From Aureimonas sp. SK2 (GTDB taxonomy: Bacteria; Pseudomonadota; Alphaproteobacteria; Rhizobiales; Rhizobiaceae), in assembly GCF_029813115.1 (NCBI RefSeq), contig NZ_JAPZDS010000002.1, positions 62,001 through 126,000 on the forward strand: a DNA stretch of 64,000 nt, in the 5' to 3' direction. This document shows, piece after piece, positions 44,837-53,624 of this stretch. The notes under the pieces are model-generated. The model saw nothing but the letters and a program-made list of their open reading frames with translations. It searched no databases and had not been told where the DNA came from. The first letter of the stretch is position 1. Each line of letters begins with the position of its first letter. The translations under genes were made by a program, and so were the position numbers.

Positions 44837-45558
44837 GCGGCGGCGCCTCCTTCTTCGAACTCTGGGTCTATCTGTCGGCCAGCCCGCTTCTCTGGCTGAC
44901 CCTGACGATCGGCGTGTTTCTCCTCGGCCGGCGCGTCGCCCAAGCGAGCGGCAACCATCCGCTGGTCAACCCGATCCTCCTGTCCATCGCCGTTCTGGTC
45001 GCGCTTCTCCGGGCGACGGACACGCCCTACGAGACCTTCTTCTCCGGCGCGCAGTTCGCCCATTTCATGCTGGGACCGGCGACCGTCGCGCTCGCCGTGC
45101 CGCTCTGGCGCAACCGGGCGCTGGTCGGCTCCATGCTGGCGCCCGTCCTCCTCGCGCTGCCGGCCGGGGCGCTCACGGCCGTCGTGTCGGCGGTCGGGCT
45201 GGGGCTTCTCTTCGGCGTGCCGGAGCCGCTGCTCCTGGCGCTGGCGCCCAAGTCCGTCACGGCCGGCATCGCCATGGGCATCGCTGGCGAGATCGGTGGC
45301 GATCCCGCGCTGACGGCCGTCTTCGTGATCTCCACGGGCATCATCGGCGCGATCCTCGTCACGCCGCTGATGAACGCGCTCCGCGTTCGGGACTATGCCG
45401 CGCGGGGCTTTGCCGCCGGTCTCGCCTCGCATGGCATCGGCACGGCCCGCGCCTTCCAGGTGGATGGCGTGGCCGGCACCTTCGCGGGCCTCGCCATGGC
45501 GCTGAACGGCCTCCTGACCGCGCTTCTCGTGCCGCTGGTGATTGGCTTCCTGCGCTGA
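44833..45558 (+). CDS. LrgB-family membrane protein
   Basis: 241-residue LrgB/CidB homologue with seven or so spans. Family strings: NPLLLSI-like NPILLSIAVLVALL, FMLGPATVALAVPLWRNR, LALAPKSVTAGIAMGIA and GLASHGIGTARAFQVD. Overlaps the LrgA-like gene by 4 bp. Together the pair forms an LrgAB-type membrane complex. Confidence 0.9.
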   Translation: MSGGASFFELWVYLSASPLLWLTLTIGVFLLGRRVAQASGNHPLVNPILLSIAVLVALLRATDTPYETFFSGAQFAHFMLGPATVALAVPLWRNRALVGSMLAPVLLALPAGALTAVVSAVGLGLLFGVPEPLLLALAPKSVTAGIAMGIAGEIGGDPALTAVFVISTGIIGAILVTPLMNALRVRDYAARGFAAGLASHGIGTARAFQVDGVAGTFAGLAMALNGLLTALLVPLVIGFLR

Positions 45559-45567
45559 CGGGCGCCC

Positions 45568-45825
45568 TCAGCCGCGCCGCTCCAGGCTGAACTCGACGGC
45601 GGCGTGCGGTCGCAGCGGCAGGCGCTGAGCGTAGAGGCGCGAGGGGGTGTCCTCGCGCGGGGCAACGACGGCGTCCGGCCGGCCGATCCGCTCGCGGATC
45701 AGCCGCTCGGCCTCCTCCCAGTTTTCCGCAAGGACCGCGAAGAGCCGGGTTCCGTGCCGGGGCTCGCGGTCGCGCGCTTCGGGTTCGGCCGCGCCGACGA
45801 ACAGGGATGGGGAATCGGTCATCAT
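45568..45825 (-). CDS. Hypothetical protein (85 aa)
   Basis: 85 residues: MMTDSPSLFVGAAEPEARDR, then a compact alpha/beta-looking segment (TRLFAVLAENWEEAERLIRERIG). Short soluble protein. GGAGG lies before ATG 45825. It converges on the LrgB-like gene and diverges from the Crp/Fnr regulator. No family recognised. Confidence 0.6.
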   Translation of the reverse strand: MMTDSPSLFVGAAEPEARDREPRHGTRLFAVLAENWEEAERLIRERIGRPDAVVAPREDTPSRLYAQRLPLRPHAAVEFSLERRG

Positions 45826-45898
45826 GCCTCCGTTTGGAAGGGAGGATGGAGCGCGGCCTTTAGACGGCCAGTCGTCTTTCGATAGGGCACGGTCGAAC

Positions 45899-45911
45899 TT
45901 AACCTAGTTAA
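45899..45911. promoter_or_regulatory. Palindrome at the start of the Crp/Fnr gene
   Basis: TTAAC-CTA-GTTAA, a perfect 5-3-5 inverted repeat, ends on the A of the ATG at 45911. It is unusually AT-rich for this genome and could be an autoregulatory operator placed over the initiation region. Alternatively translation starts downstream at TTG 45965, which has GGAGGA seven bases before it. Confidence 0.45.
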
Positions 45912-46735
45912 TGGACGAATCCGCCCTGATCCATTCGGAAGAGCCGGCCCCGGAGGAATGGTTCTTGGTCGTGCATCTCATCCGCAAACTGCAGAACTAC
46001 GCGCCCCTTTCGGAGGAGGAGCGATCGGCCCTCCACGACCTCGGCACCCGGCGGCAGCGCGTGCTCAACAGCCGCGACGACGTGATCGCGCAGGGCGAGC
46101 GTCCCGGTTTCGTCAATCTCGTGCTGGAAGGCTTCGCCTGCCGCTACAAGATCCTGCCGGACGGCCGCCGGCAGATCCTGTCCTTCTTCATTCCCGGCGA
46201 TCTCTGCGACCTGCACAACGACGTCCTCGGCGTCATGGATCATTCGATCGGCGCCATTTCCCCCTTGCGCATCGCCCAGATCGGCCCGGATGAGATCGAG
46301 GCGCTGATGACGCGCCTGCCGCGCCTGCGCCGAGCCTTCTGGTGGAACGAGCTGGTGGGCGAGGCGACGACGCGCGAATGGCTCACCAATCTCGGCCAGC
46401 GCACGGGGGCGGAGCGCGTCGCCCATCTCCTGTGCGAGACCTTCGTGCGCATGCGCTCCATCGGCCTCGTGGACGAGACCGGCGCCTGCCCCTTTCCCAT
46501 CACCCAGGCGGACCTGTCGGACGCGCTCGGCATTTCCATCGTCCACACCAACCGGATGCTGCAGGACCTGCGCGCCGAGGGGCTGATCGTCCTCAAGGGC
46601 CGCACGCTCCAGGTCGACGACTTGAACGCGCTGATGCGCCTTGCCAATTTCGAGCCGAGCTATCTGCATCTGCGTCGTCCCGGAACCGAGGAGCCCGGCG
46701 GCGCCACGGAGCCGGACCGGGAGACCACCGCTTGA
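45911..46735 (+). CDS. Crp/Fnr-family transcriptional regulator
   Basis: 274-residue regulator. A cyclic-nucleotide-binding-type beta roll at about residues 35-150 (VIAQGERPGFVNLVLEGFACRYK, IPGDLCDLHNDV) precedes a helical linker and a winged helix with ITQADLSDALGISIVHTNRMLQDL. It has no N-terminal Fnr Cys cluster. Beta-roll residues for cAMP are not clearly present, so the ligand is unknown. It is coupled through TTGA to the HWE-like kinase gene. A start at 45965 would give 256 residues. Confidence 0.88.
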   Translation: MDESALIHSEEPAPEEWFLVVHLIRKLQNYAPLSEEERSALHDLGTRRQRVLNSRDDVIAQGERPGFVNLVLEGFACRYKILPDGRRQILSFFIPGDLCDLHNDVLGVMDHSIGAISPLRIAQIGPDEIEALMTRLPRLRRAFWWNELVGEATTREWLTNLGQRTGAERVAHLLCETFVRMRSIGLVDETGACPFPITQADLSDALGISIVHTNRMLQDLRAEGLIVLKGRTLQVDDLNALMRLANFEPSYLHLRRPGTEEPGGATEPDRETTA

Positions 46736-47700
46736 GCGACGCGGGCATCCAGATCGAACCTCCGGAGGCGATGGCCGCCGGCCACCGGCACATGTTCCGG
46801 GCGGGCGCCGACGGCGGCTGGGTCTCCGTCGGGCCGTCGTTTCTCCATCGCACCGGGCTCGACCTCGAATCCTGCCTCGGCTCGGGCTGGATGCGCGTGG
46901 TGCACGGCAGCGATCGCGACGCCCTGCGCAGCGGCCTTGCCGCGCCCGATGCCGGCGCGCAGGCGCTGGCCGCCCGCGCCCGCCTCTGGAGCGCCCCGCA
47001 GAACCGCTTCGTGCCGAGCCTCTTCTTTGCCGAGGCGGTGATCGATCCGGACGGCGCGGTGCGCGAGTGGATCGGCAGCATCACCGACGCCTTCGCGCAG
47101 TCGCAGGCCGGGGGCGAGACGTTCCTGTGCCGCGAGGAGGTGCGGGACGTCCTGTCCACGGTGCGCACCATTCTCAGCCTGTCGGCCGAAACCGCGAGCG
47201 ACGTCGCGGAACTCGCGATCCATCTCGATGGACGCCTCACCGCCCTGGCTCGGATCCGGTCGGCGCTTCTGCGGCGGCCGGGCGCCGGCCTGCCGCTCTT
47301 CGACATCGCAATGGACGAGCTGCGCGCCTTTGCCGGGCATGGCGAGCGGCACCTGAGGCTGGACGGGCCGGACGTTCGGCTCGGCGGCCGGCAGGCCGAG
47401 CTCGTCGCGTTGGCCCTGCACGAACTGGCCACCAACGCCGTGAAGTTCGGATCGCTGCGCTCGGGCACCGGGCGCATCGCCCTTGCCTGGTCGGTGGAAC
47501 GGGGCGAACGGCTGGTGATCCGTTGGTGCGAGACAGGCGCCGCGCCGGCCGGCGCGCCACGCCGGTCGGGCTTCGGCACCGACTTCCTGACGCGCATCCT
47601 GCCCGATGCCCTGACCGCGAAGGCCAGGGCCGAATGGCGGCCGGACGGCGTGTGCTGGACGATCGACGTGCCGCTGGAGGACGCCCGGTCCTCCGCCTAG
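46732..47700 (+). CDS. HWE-family histidine kinase homologue lacking the acceptor His
   Basis: 322 residues, TTG start overlapping the Crp/Fnr stop (TTGA). N-terminal PAS-like domain (GGWVSVGPSFLHRTGLDLES, ending EAVIDPDGAVREWIGSITD). The C-terminal HWE ATPase core is clear: LALHELATNAVKFGSL, W-C-E in IRWCETG, and GFGTDFLTRI. The H-box, normally NHRVKNTLATV, reads REEVRDVLSTV (134-144), with Glu135 at the His position. The protein is probably unable to autophosphorylate and may bind ATP as a pseudokinase or regulate its partner. Whether it acts on the coupled regulator is inference. Confidence 0.85.
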   Translation: MSDAGIQIEPPEAMAAGHRHMFRAGADGGWVSVGPSFLHRTGLDLESCLGSGWMRVVHGSDRDALRSGLAAPDAGAQALAARARLWSAPQNRFVPSLFFAEAVIDPDGAVREWIGSITDAFAQSQAGGETFLCREEVRDVLSTVRTILSLSAETASDVAELAIHLDGRLTALARIRSALLRRPGAGLPLFDIAMDELRAFAGHGERHLRLDGPDVRLGGRQAELVALALHELATNAVKFGSLRSGTGRIALAWSVERGERLVIRWCETGAAPAGAPRRSGFGTDFLTRILPDALTAKARAEWRPDGVCWTIDVPLEDARSSA

Positions 47701-47713
47701 ACGCGCCCCGTGC

Positions 47714-50056
47714 TCACGCGGGCGGCGCGGTGAGGCGGATGTCCTCCGAGCGCAGCCGCTCGAGCAGCGTGAACAGGACATGGCTGCGCGTGCCGTAGAC
47801 CTGGCGCGGGCCGCCCACGAAGGCGAAGGACTTGAACGTCACCTTGCCGTCGTCGATGCCGTCGATGAAGACGGACGGGGCGGGCTCGGGCAGCACCGCC
47901 TCGTGAGCGGCGAAGGTTTCGAGGATCGCCGAGCGCACCGCCGCGACGTCGGCGTCGATCGGCACCGAGAAGACGATCTGGATGCGGCCCAGCGGGTCGG
48001 CCAGCGTCATGTTGCGGATCGACTTCGTCACCAGCTCGGAATTGGGCACGATCAGGGTCGAGCGGTCGGCGATCTGGATCTCGGTGGAGCGCACGCTGAT
48101 GCGCCTCACGTCGCCCTCGTCGGTGCCGATGCGCACCGTGTCGCCGATCTTCACCGGGCGCTCGGCGAGGAGGATCAGGCCCGAGACGAAGTTCTGGGTG
48201 ATCGCCTGGAGGCCGAAGCCGATGCCGACCGACAGGGCCGAGACGACCAGTGCGATGCGCTCGACGCCGATGCCGAGCGTGGTGATCGCCCAGAAGCCGG
48301 CGAGCAGGATGCCGGCATAGCTGACGATGGTGGAGACCGAGTTGCGCGCGCCGGGATCGAGGTCGGTCGCCGGCAGGTAGCGCTCCTCCAGCCAGGAGCG
48401 CACGACGCGCATCAGCCCGATGCCGACCGCCAGCACCACGGCCGCCTTGAGGATCGCGCCCGGCACGATGGTGAAGCCGCCGATCTGGATCTCGGCCGAG
48501 GAGCCGATCTGGTAGAACAGCGAGCTCGCGCCCGGCCCGAGCGGCCCCGAGAGCAGAAGCGCCGCCCAGACCAGGATCGCGATGCGCAGGAGCGCCGACA
48601 AAAGCACGCCGAGCTGGCCGACCTGCGCCCGGCGAAGGCCGAGGCCGACATGGAGCGAGCGCCCGAGCCGGCTCTCGCCCGACAGGAAGGTGGTGCAGAG
48701 ATCGTCCACCACCACGAGGAGGAGATAGGTCGCCGCCGAGACCACGGCGGTCCAGATCACCTGCCGGGTCAGGAACAGCGCGAGGTTGACGTAGCCCTGG
48801 AGCGCGGCGACGAGGCTGGCGGCGACGCACCCCCAGGCGAGGAGCGTCGCGATGGTCACGAGCGTCGTGCGCGTGCTGGGCTGGCGGCTGGCGGCGTCGG
48901 GATGGGCGCGCCGGATGCGGCCGAGCGTGACGAGGACGGCGACGATCAGCCCGCCATAGATCAGGGCGACGACGTAGTTGACAACGATGGCGGCGGGCTG
49001 GCTGACGCCCACCGCCCGGCCGCCCTCGACCAGGAGCACCCCGAGAAAGGTGAGGACGGCGGCGAGCGTCGGGAAGGGCCGCAGCCGCTGCACGGCTGCC
49101 TCGTCCAGCGGGAGAAGTCGCCAGGACGGCTGGCCGACGAGGAGCAGCCCCGCACCGAGCGACAAGACGAAGGCGCCGAGCGCGGCGGTTTCGGCCAGCG
49201 AGACGGCGAGCGGGCGCACGGTGCGCGTGAGCACCCCGGCCCAGCCGAGACCGTAGAAGAAGATCGTGACGCCGAGCGCGGCGGTGAGCGTGCCCACCAC
49301 CACGAACCAGAGCGCCAGCGCCGAGCGGCGCGCGCGCGTGCTCGGCACCTGTTCGGAGGCGATGCGCCGGCCGGTCTCCCGCAGGCGCCGGCGCAAGGGC
49401 AGCGCGAGGAGAAGGGCGAGCGCCAGCGAGCCGGCCACCGCGCCGACCCGCGCGGCCGGGCCGGACTGCGGGATCTGGTTGCGCCAGTCGCGCGCGAAAT
49501 CGCCGAGCCGTGCCAGATCGTCGGGCAGGCGGTCCGCGACCTGGGTCCAGAGCAGCGGCGACAGGGGCGAGGCGACCTGCTTGAACGTGTCGCGGCTGAA
49601 GGCCTCGTTGATCTCGCGGATCATCCGGTCGATCGTTTCCTTGGCGTCGGCGGCCACCAGCCGGCCGCGCTTGATCGCCGAATCGATGTCGCCGCGCTGC
49701 GCGCCCAGCGCGTCGCGCTGCGCCTTGACGTCGGGCGCCTCCGTGTCGCTCGGCTCGCCGAGTTCGGCGATGCGGGCGTCGATGGCGGCGAGCTGCGGCT
49801 CGAGCTGGCCCACTGCCTCGTTGGCCGCGGCCCCGACCGTCATGGCGCGGTCGCGCAGATCCGCCTTGGCCTCGACGCTCGGGTTCCCGTCGGCGGCTTG
49901 CCGGATGGCGGCAAGCTCGGCCGCATGCGCGTCCACCGCCGCGATCGCGGGCGCCGCCGCGCCGCCGTCCTGCGCCCCCGCCGGCACGGCGCCGGCCATG
50001 GCGCAGAACAGGAGGAGAGCCAGGCAGGCGAGGCGCCCGCGGATCGATCGCATCAT
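47714..50056 (-). CDS. Mechanosensitive-channel (MscS) family protein with DUF3772-type N-terminus
   Basis: About 780 residues. Signal peptide (MMRSIRGRLACLALLLFCAMA onward), a periplasmic coiled region (about 45-190, DUF3772-like), roughly eleven membrane spans, then the MscS pore and beta domain: VVSALSVGIGFGLQAITQNFVSGLILL, RPVKIGDTVRIG, DRSTLIVPNSELVTKSIRN. Acts as a large-type osmotic safety channel. The start is unclear (ATG 50056, or 50113 with 19 more residues). It converges on the kinase gene with a 13-bp gap. Confidence 0.88.
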   Translation of the reverse strand: MMRSIRGRLACLALLLFCAMAGAVPAGAQDGGAAAPAIAAVDAHAAELAAIRQAADGNPSVEAKADLRDRAMTVGAAANEAVGQLEPQLAAIDARIAELGEPSDTEAPDVKAQRDALGAQRGDIDSAIKRGRLVAADAKETIDRMIREINEAFSRDTFKQVASPLSPLLWTQVADRLPDDLARLGDFARDWRNQIPQSGPAARVGAVAGSLALALLLALPLRRRLRETGRRIASEQVPSTRARRSALALWFVVVGTLTAALGVTIFFYGLGWAGVLTRTVRPLAVSLAETAALGAFVLSLGAGLLLVGQPSWRLLPLDEAAVQRLRPFPTLAAVLTFLGVLLVEGGRAVGVSQPAAIVVNYVVALIYGGLIVAVLVTLGRIRRAHPDAASRQPSTRTTLVTIATLLAWGCVAASLVAALQGYVNLALFLTRQVIWTAVVSAATYLLLVVVDDLCTTFLSGESRLGRSLHVGLGLRRAQVGQLGVLLSALLRIAILVWAALLLSGPLGPGASSLFYQIGSSAEIQIGGFTIVPGAILKAAVVLAVGIGLMRVVRSWLEERYLPATDLDPGARNSVSTIVSYAGILLAGFWAITTLGIGVERIALVVSALSVGIGFGLQAITQNFVSGLILLAERPVKIGDTVRIGTDEGDVRRISVRSTEIQIADRSTLIVPNSELVTKSIRNMTLADPLGRIQIVFSVPIDADVAAVRSAILETFAAHEAVLPEPAPSVFIDGIDDGKVTFKSFAFVGGPRQVYGTRSHVLFTLLERLRSEDIRLTAPPA

Positions 50057-50252
50057 GGTCGTGTCGTCGGCGGCTCCGCGCGCCGTCCCCTCGATGAAGC
50101 CTGCTTTTCGCATGCGAAGCGTTCCCCAGGCCGCCCGCCGCGCGAAAGGCCGGGTTCTCACCCGATCCGATGGGCCGAAATGTGGCTGTCTCCGCGCATT
50201 TGCCCGTCCTTCGCAGCTCGACAAACCGCCTCGCGGCGCCACATGCCCGCCC

Positions 50253-50486
50253 ATGGACCGCGACGAAGACATCCTTTGGCTGCGCGACGAGCTGACCCGC
50301 CGCTTCGACCTCGTGCTTCGGCCCTCCGCCGCCGAGATCGAGCTGTTCCGCGAGGAGGCAAGACGCTTGAGAGCGCTGGTCGGCGACCCTGAGGCCGCCG
50401 AACGCGCGGCAGCGCGCGCGGTGTTCCTGATGCCGGCCGAGCCGGCGATCGAGCGGCCGGAATTGGACATGCGCAGCGCCGCCTGA
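50253..50486 (+). CDS. Hypothetical protein (77 aa)
   Basis: 77 residues, MDRDEDILWLRDELTRRFDL, then an acidic helix-rich middle (AEIELFREEARRLRALVGD) and an Ala-rich end. Soluble. Convergent with nikR (12-bp gap). No family recognised; the chain could be a small helical regulator. Confidence 0.55.
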   Translation: MDRDEDILWLRDELTRRFDLVLRPSAAEIELFREEARRLRALVGDPEAAERAAARAVFLMPAEPAIERPELDMRSAA

Positions 50487-50498
50487 GGCGCGCGTGCG

Positions 50499-50933
50499 TC
50501 AGTCGTGCCCGTGCCCGTGCGGCTTGTCCGCGACCGCCCCGTCGGGGATCAGCACCAGCTCGCCGTGCCGCACCGAGCGCTCGGCGATGACGCCATCCGC
50601 GAAATGGCGGACCTCCCCGATCGCGCCCTTCAGCACCGACACTTCCATGCAGGTCCCCTGGTCGAGATGGACGTGGAGGCTGGAGACCGAAAGGTCGTGG
50701 TGGTCGTGATGGGCATGGGTCAGCCGGCGCGACAGGTCGCGCGCGGCGTGGTCGTAGACATAGACCAGCGCCGCCACGCACCGGCCCTCGCCCGTCTCGG
50801 CGCGCGAGCGCGCGAGGCCCGCACGGGCGAGATCGCGGATCGCCTCCGACCGGTTGGCATAGCCGCGTGCGGCCATGATCGCGTCGATCTCCGTCATCAG
50901 CTCGTCGTCGAGCGTCACCGTCACGCGCTGCAT
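50499..50933 (-). CDS. nikR: Nickel-responsive regulator NikR
   Basis: 144-residue ribbon-helix-helix repressor. N-terminal RHH (MQRVTVTLDDELMTEIDAI, NRSEAIRDLAR), then an ACT-type tetramerisation/nickel domain. The high-affinity Ni ligands H76, H87, H89 and C95 fall at exactly the reference numbers (HHDHHD..., LHVHLDQGTC). A His-rich tail (HGHGHD) is extra. GGAGGGAG precedes ATG 50933. Divergent from nikA with the operator between. Confidence 0.95.
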   Translation of the reverse strand: MQRVTVTLDDELMTEIDAIMAARGYANRSEAIRDLARAGLARSRAETGEGRCVAALVYVYDHAARDLSRRLTHAHHDHHDLSVSSLHVHLDQGTCMEVSVLKGAIGEVRHFADGVIAERSVRHGELVLIPDGAVADKPHGHGHD

Positions 50934-50997
50934 GGAAGGGCTCCCTCCGTTCCTGAAGTCCGCCCCTTCTAGACCAAGCCATGACGGAAGCGACAGG

Positions 50998-51025
50998 GTA
51001 TGACGAATCCGAATAGACGTCATAC
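50998..51025. promoter_or_regulatory. NikR operator
   Basis: GTATGA (50998-51003), 16 bp, TCATAC (51020-51025) equals the NikR consensus GTATGA-N16-TCATAC exactly. It lies 54 bp before nikA and 65 bp from the nikR start, so Ni-NikR would repress nikA and perhaps nikR. Confidence 0.93.
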
Positions 51026-51078
51026 TCCTCGTCCCATAGGATCGCGCCGATTCGGGGAACGGACCACGAGGGTAAGGC

Positions 51079-52644
51079 ATGATGGGACACGTCCTGAGAG
51101 CAGGCGTCGCGCTTCTGTGCCTTCTGGCGCCCGCGCTCGCCGCGCCCAAGACCGACCTCGTGCTGGCCATCGGCGGCGAGCCGGAAACCGGCTTCGACCC
51201 GCTCTTCGGCTGGGGGGGCTACGGCCACCCGCTGTTCCAGTCGACGCTGCTCAAGCGCGGGCCGGACCTCGAGACGCAAGGGGACCTCGCCACCGCCTGG
51301 TCCCTCTCGGACGACCGGCTGACCTGGACCGTCACGATCCGCCCCGACGCCGTCTTCTCCGACGGGACGAAGCTGACGGCGCGCGACGTCGCCTTCACCT
51401 ATCTCCGGGGCCGCGAGACGGCCGGCGCGCTGGACCTGTCGGTCCTGGCGGGCGCCGAGGCGATTGACGACACCACCGTTCGCATCCGCCTGACGAAGCC
51501 CTGGATCACCTTCACCGAGACCTTCTTCACCCTCGGCATCGTGCCCGCCGCATCCTACGGGCCGGACTACGCCCGCCGGCCGGTCGGCTCCGGCCCCTAC
51601 CGCCTCCTGTCCTGGCGCGAGGGCGAGCAGCTCATCGTCGAGCGCAACCTGGGCTATTACGGGCCGAAGCCCGCCTTCGAGCGCGTCACCTTCCTGTTCA
51701 CGGGCGACGACGCGGGGCTTGCCGCCGCGCGGGCGGGCGCGGTGGACCTCGTGTCGGTGCCGGCACCCTTGGCCGACGCCGTGCCGGAGGGCTTCGCCGC
51801 CCTGCCGGTGAAGACCGTGGACAATCGCGGCCTCAGCCTGCCTTTCCAGCCGGACGAGGGGCGCACCGCGCCGGGTGGCGGCCGCATCGGCAGCGCGGTG
51901 ACCTCCGACCCCGCCATCCGCCACGCGATCAATCGGGGGCTCGACCGGCAGGCGGTGGTCGAGGTCGCGCTCCACGGCCACGGCACGCCGGCCTACGGCC
52001 CGGTGGACGGCCTGCCCTGGGCGGGCGCGGACGACAGGGTGTCCTACGACCTCGACGCGGCGAGCGGACTTCTCGACGCCGCCGGCTGGGTGCCCGGCGC
52101 GGACGGCGTGCGGGCGAAGGGGGGCGTGCGCGCGGCCTTCCCGATCCACTACCCCGCCTCCGACGCGACGCGCCAGGCGCTGGCTGAAACCGTCGCCGCG
52201 CTCCTCCAGCCGCTCGGGATCGAGGCGGTGCCGAAGGGATCGTCCTGGGACGCCATCGGGCGCGTGATGCACGCTGAGCCGGTGATCTTCGGCTTCGGCA
52301 GCCATTCGCCCTACCAGCTCTACAGCCTCTACCAGTCGGAGCTCGGCGGGGTGGAGTACCAGAACCCTACCTACTACGCGAACTCCACGGTGGACGCCCT
52401 GTTCGCGCAGGCGCAAGGGGCACCGAGCCTCGAGGCCTCCTATCCCCTTTGGTCGCAGGCCGCCTTCGACGGGCGGACGGGATACGGCCTCAAGGGCGAC
52501 GCCGCCTGGGCCTGGCTCGTCAACCTCGACCACGTCTATTTCGTGAACCGCTGCCTCGACGTCGGCCGCCCGCAGATCGAGCCGCACGGCCACGGCTGGC
52601 CGATCACCGCCTCCATCGCCTCCTGGACATGGACCTGCGATTGA
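51079..52644 (+). CDS. nikA: Nickel-binding periplasmic protein of ABC importer
   Basis: 521-residue NikA/DppA-type solute receptor; signal peptide to about residue 22 (ALAAPKTDL). Family strings LVLAIGGEPETGFDPLFGW and SDGTKLTARDVAFTYLRGRE. Length matches E. coli NikA (524). Binds a nickel-metallophore complex in the family. First gene of nikABCDE, controlled by the NikR operator. Overlaps nikB by 16 bp. Confidence 0.92.
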   Translation: MMGHVLRAGVALLCLLAPALAAPKTDLVLAIGGEPETGFDPLFGWGGYGHPLFQSTLLKRGPDLETQGDLATAWSLSDDRLTWTVTIRPDAVFSDGTKLTARDVAFTYLRGRETAGALDLSVLAGAEAIDDTTVRIRLTKPWITFTETFFTLGIVPAASYGPDYARRPVGSGPYRLLSWREGEQLIVERNLGYYGPKPAFERVTFLFTGDDAGLAAARAGAVDLVSVPAPLADAVPEGFAALPVKTVDNRGLSLPFQPDEGRTAPGGGRIGSAVTSDPAIRHAINRGLDRQAVVEVALHGHGTPAYGPVDGLPWAGADDRVSYDLDAASGLLDAAGWVPGADGVRAKGGVRAAFPIHYPASDATRQALAETVAALLQPLGIEAVPKGSSWDAIGRVMHAEPVIFGFGSHSPYQLYSLYQSELGGVEYQNPTYYANSTVDALFAQAQGAPSLEASYPLWSQAAFDGRTGYGLKGDAAWAWLVNLDHVYFVNRCLDVGRPQIEPHGHGWPITASIASWTWTCD

Positions 52645-53624
52645 CGATCGTCCGACCCGCCCTTGGCCTCCTGCGCCTCGTCGCGCTGCTTCTTGCCGTC
52701 GCGCTCGCCGCCTTCACCCTCCTGCGCCTGTCGCCGGTCGATCCCGTCGCGGCCTATCTCGGCCCCGGCATCGCGCGCCTCCTGCCGGAGCAGCGCGCGG
52801 CGCTGGAAGCGGCCTGGGGGCTCGACCAGCCGGCCGCGGTCCAGTTCTGGCGCTGGCTCGGCCATGTCCTTTCGGGCGACCTCGGCTGGAGCACCAGCCA
52901 CAACGCGCCCGTCGCCGCGGTCATCGCCGAGCGGGGCGGGGCGACCTTGCGCCTCGCGCTCCCCGCCCTGGTCCTGTCCGGCCTCCTCGGCTTCGCGCTC
53001 GGCCTCATGGCCGGGGCGCGGGAAGGGGGCCGGCTCGACCGCGCGGTGCGGCTCTACGCTTATGTCTTGGCGGCGACGCCGACCTTCTGGCTGGCGATCG
53101 TTGCCCTCGCCGTGTTTTCCGTCGGGCTCGGCTGGGCGCCGCTCTGCTGCTCCGGCCCGATCGGCGTGACGCCGGACGCGGTCACGCTCGGGCAGACGCT
53201 TGCCCATCTCGCCCTGCCGCTCACGGTGCTCACGCTTTTCGGCACCGCGCAGGTGACGCTCCACACCCGCGCCAAGGTCGCCGAGGTCATGCGCTCCGAC
53301 CACGCGCTCTTCGCCTTCGCGCAAGGGGCGAGCCGCCGGGACGTCGCCTGGCGCCACGGCGCGCGCGCGGCGCTCACGCCCGCCCTCACGATCCTCTGCG
53401 CCTCCATCGGCGAGATCCTGGGGGGCACGATCCTGGCCGAAGAGGTCTTCGCCTATCCCGGCCTCGGCCGCGCGACCGTGGAGGCCGGCGTCGGGGGTGA
53501 CGTGCCGCTCCTTCTCGCGCTGACGCTCCTCGCCGCCGCCCTCGTCGCCGGCGGCAACTGGGCGGCCGACCGCCTTTATCCCCATGTCGACCCGCGGTTG
53601 CGGGCGGGCGAGGGGCCGGCATGA
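52629..53624 (+). CDS. nikB: Nickel ABC transporter permease
   Basis: 331-residue DppB-type permease, six spans. MDLRLTIVRPALGLLRLVAL at the start. EAA-type loop: FAFAQGASRRDVAWRHGARAALTPALTI. ATG 52629 sits in the nikA 3' end; nikC overlaps its stop as ATGA. Confidence 0.9.
   Translation: MDLRLTIVRPALGLLRLVALLLAVALAAFTLLRLSPVDPVAAYLGPGIARLLPEQRAALEAAWGLDQPAAVQFWRWLGHVLSGDLGWSTSHNAPVAAVIAERGGATLRLALPALVLSGLLGFALGLMAGAREGGRLDRAVRLYAYVLAATPTFWLAIVALAVFSVGLGWAPLCCSGPIGVTPDAVTLGQTLAHLALPLTVLTLFGTAQVTLHTRAKVAEVMRSDHALFAFAQGASRRDVAWRHGARAALTPALTILCASIGEILGGTILAEEVFAYPGLGRATVEAGVGGDVPLLLALTLLAAALVAGGNWAADRLYPHVDPRLRAGEGPA

Noticed and set aside
47780-50392. 870-codon plus-strand frame opposite the MscS-like gene
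   Set aside because: Composition (Asp/Arg/Gln/Gly) and lack of domains mark it as a GC-rich shadow; the minus-strand protein has clear MscS motifs.
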